The notes under the pieces are model-generated. The model did no database searches and was not told where the DNA came from. It saw nothing but the letters and a program-made list of their open reading frames with translations. A DNA stretch of 64,000 nt from Rubrobacter xylanophilus DSM 9941 (lineage in GTDB: Bacteria; Actinomycetota; Rubrobacteria; Rubrobacterales; Rubrobacteraceae). The stretch covers positions 1,964,001 through 2,028,000 of the forward strand of contig NC_008148.1 of assembly GCF_000014185.1 (NCBI RefSeq). The letters are read 5' to 3'. Made by a program: the position numbers and the translations under genes. Each line of letters opens with the position of its first letter. Position 1 is the stretch's first letter. This document shows positions 60,110 through 64,000 of the stretch, piece by piece.

Positions 60110-60136
60110 GGGCTCAGGCCCTCCCCCGCAGGCACT

Positions 60137-60165
60137 TTGACCCCGGGCGGATTGTTTCGTATACT
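60137..60165 (+). promoter_or_regulatory. Consensus-like promoter of tRNA-Leu
   Basis: TTGACC (60137-60142), exactly 17 bp, TATACT (60160-60165). The start point would be about 60172, 6 bp before the mature tRNA 5' end. Confidence 0.75.
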
Positions 60166-60177
60166 CTGCGGGCCGCT

Positions 60178-60265
60178 GTCGGAGTGGCGGAATTGGTAGA
60201 CGCGCTAGGTTGAGGGCCTAGTGTCCGATAAAAAGGACGTGAGGGTTCGAGTCCCTCCTCCGACA
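60178..60265 (+). tRNA. tRNA-Leu (anticodon GAG)
   Basis: An 88-base class II tRNA. Acceptor GTCGGAG pairs with CTCCGAC; anticodon arm CTAGG-TTGAGGG-CCTAG gives GAG; the long variable arm has GTCC/GGAC; the T arm is GAGGG-TTCGAGT-CCCTC. CCA is not encoded; the discriminator is A, as expected for leucine. Confidence 0.96.
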
Positions 60266-60297
60266 CTCCCCTTTCCCCTCCAGGAGCTTGTGACAGC

Positions 60298-60330
60298 TTG
60301 TACACCGCCGGCGGCCGCCGGATGTATAAT
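60298..60330 (+). promoter_or_regulatory. Promoter-like element with internal 14-bp palindrome
   Basis: TTGTAC (60298-60303) and a perfect TATAAT (60325-60330) are 21 bp apart. The gap holds CCGGCGGCCGCCGG (60308-60321), a perfect palindrome. A long spacer with a central palindrome recalls MerR-type promoters. No gene starts downstream on this strand; only a hairpin follows. Confidence 0.35.
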
Positions 60331-60338
60331 GTGGGGCA

Positions 60339-60383
60339 GGAGTCGCCTGTTCTCCCCATCCTCCCCGGGCGGCTCCTCCTTTT
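60339..60383 (+). terminator. Rho-independent-type terminator hairpin after tRNA-Leu
   Basis: GGAGTCGCC (60339-60347) pairs with GGCGGCTCC (60368-60376) over 9 bp with one T-G wobble, a 20-nt loop, then TCCTTTTCTT. It can end the tRNA-Leu transcript before the convergent secG. It can also be the 3' end of a very short RNA from the TATAAT at 60325. Confidence 0.5.
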
Positions 60384-60386
60384 CTT

Positions 60387-60611
60387 CTAGCCCAGGAAGA
60401 CCAGGGCCACGTTGGTGAGGACGAAGAGGCCCAGCACCACCAGGGTGAGGCGGGTGAGGTTCTTCTCCATGATGGTCGTGCCGGAGAAGGGACCTCCCAC
60501 CCCGCCGCCCAGGGAGGCCGAGAGCCCGCCGCCCTTGCCCGAGTGCAGCAGGATGAGGCCCACGAGGGCTATGCAGAAGACCAGGTGCAGAAAAGCAAGC
60601 ACGTAGACCAT
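60387..60611 (-). CDS. secG: Preprotein translocase subunit SecG
   Basis: A 74-residue protein with two membrane helices ([20 protein letters not shown] and [20 protein letters not shown]) joined by [20 protein letters not shown], the family Gly-rich link. It stabilises SecYE. It is the last gene of the gapA-pgk-tpiA-secG run, as in many actinobacteria. Confidence 0.94.
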   Translation of the reverse strand: MVYVLAFLHLVFCIALVGLILLHSGKGGGLSASLGGGVGGPFSGTTIMEKNLTRLTLVVLGLFVLTNVALVFLG

Positions 60612-60650
60612 GGCGGTTAATCTACCACAGGGCGGCCCGCTTTTCCCTCC

Positions 60651-61421
60651 TCACCCCCGCGCCGCCTCGACGAGCTGCAGAAAGGAGCCCACCTCCAGGC
60701 TCGCCCCGCCGACCAGGCCGCCGTCGACGTCTTTTTGCGCCATGATCTCGGAGATGTTCTCCGGCTTTATGGAGCCGCCGTAGAGGAGGCGCGCTTCCTC
60801 GGCGAACCCCTCCCCCCTCAGCTCGCGGAGCAGCCCCCGGATGCGACCGATGGCGTCCTGGGCGTCCTCGGGGGAGGCGGTCTTTCCGGTGCCTATGGCC
60901 CAGATGGGCTCGTAGGCGAAGACCACCCGCCCCCCGGAGGCGTCCCCGAGCCCCTCGACCACCGCCCGCACCTGACCGGAGACCTTCTCCCACATCCGGC
61001 CCGCGTCGCGCTCCTCCTCGGTCTCCCCGACGCAGACGACGGGCAGGAGCCCGGCCTCCACGGCGCGGCGGGCCTTTCTCGCCACCGACTCGTCGGTCTC
61101 GCAGAACAGCTCCCGCCGCTCCGAGTGGCCGACGATGGAGGCCCGCGCCCCCACGTCCAGGAGCATCGGGGCGGAGACCTCGCCGGTGTAGGCCCCCGAG
61201 TCCTCGTAGAAGAAGTTCTGCGCCCCGGCGAGGACGCCCGAGCCCTCCGCCATCCGGGCGACCTCTGAGAGGCAGGTGAACGGGGCGAAGACAGCCACGT
61301 CCACCTCCCCGGCGAGGTCGGCCACCCGCGGCAGGAGCGCGGCCATGTAGTCCTGCGCCTCCCGCACGGTCTTGTTCATCTTCCAGTTGGCCGCCATGAG
61401 CGGCCTCCTCTCCCCCGCCAT
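60651..61421 (-). CDS. tpiA: Triosephosphate isomerase
   Basis: A 256-residue TIM barrel. LMAANWKMNKTVREAQDY has the active-site Asn-Lys; IVGHSERRELFCETDE the catalytic His; VFAYEPIWAIGTGKTASPED the catalytic Glu and loop 6; LLYGGSIKPEN the phosphate site. It interconverts DHAP and G3P. It lies 3 bp after pgk. Confidence 0.97.
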   Translation of the reverse strand: MAGERRPLMAANWKMNKTVREAQDYMAALLPRVADLAGEVDVAVFAPFTCLSEVARMAEGSGVLAGAQNFFYEDSGAYTGEVSAPMLLDVGARASIVGHSERRELFCETDESVARKARRAVEAGLLPVVCVGETEEERDAGRMWEKVSGQVRAVVEGLGDASGGRVVFAYEPIWAIGTGKTASPEDAQDAIGRIRGLLRELRGEGFAEEARLLYGGSIKPENISEIMAQKDVDGGLVGGASLEVGSFLQLVEAARG

Positions 61422-61424
61422 CCT

Positions 61425-62603
61425 CTAGACCTCCTCCCTCTCGGGCAGCACGGCCACGCCGGGCAGCTCCCTGCCCTCGACGTACTCCAGCGAGGCCCCG
61501 CCGCCGGTGGAGATGTGGCTCATCCTGTCCTCCAGGCCGAGCTTCCTGACGGCGGCGACCGAGTCGCCGCCCCCCACGACGCTCGTGGCCCCGCTCTCGG
61601 CGACGGCCCTGGCCACGCCCTCGGTGCCCCTGGCGAACGCGTCGATCTCGAAGACCCCCATGGGGCCGTTCCAGAAGATGGTCCTGGCCTGCAGGATGTG
61701 CCGGCGGAAGAGCTCGACCGTCCGGGGGCCGATGTCCAGGCCCATCCAGCCCTCCGGGATCTCCTCCACCGGGACGGTCCGGGTCCGGGCCCCCTCCTCC
61801 ATCCTCTCGGCGACGACCACGTCCACCGGGAGCACGAGCCTGTCGGCGGCCCCCTCCATGAGGCGACGCGCCTCCCCGAGGTAGTCGTCCTCGACCAGCG
61901 AGGCTCCGACCCCGAGGCCCCTGGCCTTCAGGAAGGTGAAGCACATCGCCCCCCCGACGAGGAGGCGGTCGGCCACCCCGAGCAGGCTCTCGATGACCCC
62001 CAGCTTGTCCGAGACCTTGGCCCCGCCGAGGATGGCCACGAAGGGCCGCTCCGGGCTGCGCAGCACCCCATCCAGGTAGTCCAGCTCCTGCTCCAGCAGG
62101 AAGCCGGCGGCGGCGGGCAGCCGCTCGGCGACCCCCACGGTGGTGGCGTGGGCCCTGTGGGCCGCCCCGAAGGCGTCGTTGACGTAGAGGTCGAAGGGCC
62201 CGGCCAGCTCGGCGGCGAAGGCGGGGTCGTTCTTTGTCTCCCCGGGGTAGAAGCGGGAGTTCTCCAGCAGGATCACGCCCCGCTCCAGCTCCTCCAGCGC
62301 CCTGCCGACCTCAGGGCCCGTGGCGGTATCCAGCTTCCTGACCGGCTCCCCGAGCAGCTCCTCGAGCCGCCGGGCCACGGGGTCCATCCTGTAGCGGGGG
62401 TCGGGCTCGCCCTTCGGGCGGCCCAGGTGGGAGATCAGGGCGACCCTCGCCCCCCGCTGCAGCAGGTAGCGGATGGTGGGCAGCGCCCGCCGGATGCGGG
62501 TGTCGTCGGTCACCTCGCCGCCCTTTACCGGCACGTTGAAGTCCACCCGGACGAGCACCTTCTTCCCGCGCAGCTCGAGGTCCCTCACGCTCCGCTTGTC
62601 CAT
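61425..62603 (-). CDS. pgk: Phosphoglycerate kinase
   Basis: A 392-residue kinase. KKVLVRVDFNVPVKGGEVTD and ALISHLGRPKGEPDPRYRMD are the substrate domain; PFVAILGGAKVSDKLGVIES then VVGGGDSVAAVRKL and HISTGGGASLEYVEGR the ATP domain. It makes ATP from 1,3-bisphosphoglycerate. It lies 75 bp after gapA. Confidence 0.97.
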   Translation of the reverse strand: MDKRSVRDLELRGKKVLVRVDFNVPVKGGEVTDDTRIRRALPTIRYLLQRGARVALISHLGRPKGEPDPRYRMDPVARRLEELLGEPVRKLDTATGPEVGRALEELERGVILLENSRFYPGETKNDPAFAAELAGPFDLYVNDAFGAAHRAHATTVGVAERLPAAAGFLLEQELDYLDGVLRSPERPFVAILGGAKVSDKLGVIESLLGVADRLLVGGAMCFTFLKARGLGVGASLVEDDYLGEARRLMEGAADRLVLPVDVVVAERMEEGARTRTVPVEEIPEGWMGLDIGPRTVELFRRHILQARTIFWNGPMGVFEIDAFARGTEGVARAVAESGATSVVGGGDSVAAVRKLGLEDRMSHISTGGGASLEYVEGRELPGVAVLPEREEV

Positions 62604-62678
62604 CTCACCTCCAGGAGAAGCGGCCCGGGGACCGGGGCCCCCGGACCGCGCAGGATGTTCGACGCCTCCCCCGGCGGC

Positions 62679-63680
<1,002 letters not shown>

Positions 63681-63742
63681 GTCACCTCTCCCATCTCTCG
63701 CACTGCTACTGCACCCTCTATTCTGCCCGCAACGCGCCGAGA

Positions 63743-64000
63743 TTAACAGGGGTCCTCTCTACGGGCGGCGCGCTCGCCGAGGGCGGTGAGCCGCCGGAGC
63801 CGGTGGTTCGCGGCGCTGCGGGAGATCCCGCCGAGACGGGCGAGCTCGGCGAGCGGCGCGTCGGGGTGCTCGAGCCGGAGCTCGAGCATCTCCCTGAGCG
63901 CCGGCGGCAGCCCCTCCGGGTCGAGCCGCCGGAGGGCGGCCTGCTGCCGGGCGGCGGCGCGGGCGGTCCTCCCGGCGTTGGCCGCGTCGAAGTTGGTGAT
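63743..64000 (-). CDS. whiA: WhiA sporulation/cell-division regulator (partial, N-terminus outside window)
   Basis: The last 85 codons are present, beginning in frame ITNFDAANAGRTARAAARQQ and reaching REMLELRLEHPDAPLAELAR, LGGISRSAANHRLRRL, then stop TAA at 63745-63743. The N-x-D-A-A-N-x-x-R-T and the helix-turn-helix SRSAANHRLRRL are diagnostic of the WhiA C-terminus. The start lies beyond the right edge. Order whiA-gapA-pgk-tpiA-secG is conserved in actinobacteria. Confidence 0.93.
   Translation of the reverse strand: MTNFDAANAGRTARAAARQQAALRRLDPEGLPPALREMLELRLEHPDAPLAELARLGGISRSAANHRLRRLTALGERAARREDPC

Overview
This is a 64 kb chromosomal window of very high GC content with strong third-position G/C bias. 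Gene content points to a deep-branching actinobacterium of the Rubrobacter type, probably Rubrobacter xylanophilus or a close relative. The evidence is a whiA-gapA-pgk-tpiA-secG block, an archaeal-type topoisomerase I, an XPB/Bax1 pair, C5 haem genes, and very frequent ATGA/GTGA/TTGA stop-start overlaps. The species name is inference; no search was run. There are no insertion sequences, prophage genes or CRISPR arrays, so most of the window looks like stable core genome.

Layout. 1-11.7 kb is an envelope and exopolysaccharide region: two sulfotransferases, a flippase, a CpsD-like tyrosine kinase with its Wzz-like partner, a secreted beta-helix protein, a tyrosinase with its MelC1-like helper, and a coupled lipoprotein / FemAB-like / formyltransferase / O-antigen-ligase operon. 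11.6-12.9 kb holds a LuxR regulator whose receiver lacks the phospho-acceptor Asp, and a small LPTTG-tailed secreted protein. 12.9-16.7 kb is an IclR regulator divergent from amidohydrolase-DUF59-ADH, the order known beside soluble propane/acetone monooxygenases. 16.7-23.2 kb carries a P1 peptidase, ricT, holB, tmk, a class-I glutamine amidotransferase and topA. 23.3-27.3 kb has a flippase-like protein, decaprenyl-phosphate phosphoribosyltransferase, menA, tatC and tatA.

27.3-38.0 kb is a long minus-strand run joining sirohaem/haem synthesis (sirC-hemA-hemC-cobA/hemD-hemB-hemL) to quinone synthesis (menG, polyprenyl synthase, amidohydrolase) and then, after a TPR protein, to the Tat genes. 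38.1-42.0 kb is a selenocysteine locus (selA, selB, tRNA-Sec) next to moaC, which suggests supply of a Mo/Sec enzyme such as formate dehydrogenase. 42.0-44.9 kb has small unknowns, a DUF2342 zincin, a second tatA and a YhaM-like HD nuclease. 45.0-50.7 kb is a sugar ABC importer and a GH3 lipoprotein. 50.7-53.8 kb holds the XPB helicase, Bax1 nuclease and a coupled membrane protein. 53.8-60.1 kb has a zinc-finger protein, GNAT, S-adenosylhomocysteinase, GDPD, SGNH lipoprotein and penicillin acylase. 60.2-64 kb is tRNA-Leu(GAG), secG, tpiA, pgk, gapA and the end of whiA.

The strongest second-look items are three genes that appear to need CTG starts (yhaM-like, polyprenyl synthase, tmk), an 11-bp element shared by the EPS and luxR upstream regions, the selenocysteine locus with a 12-bp acceptor/T branch in its tRNA, the XPB-Bax1-membrane protein operon, and a possible very short RNA between tRNA-Leu and secG.
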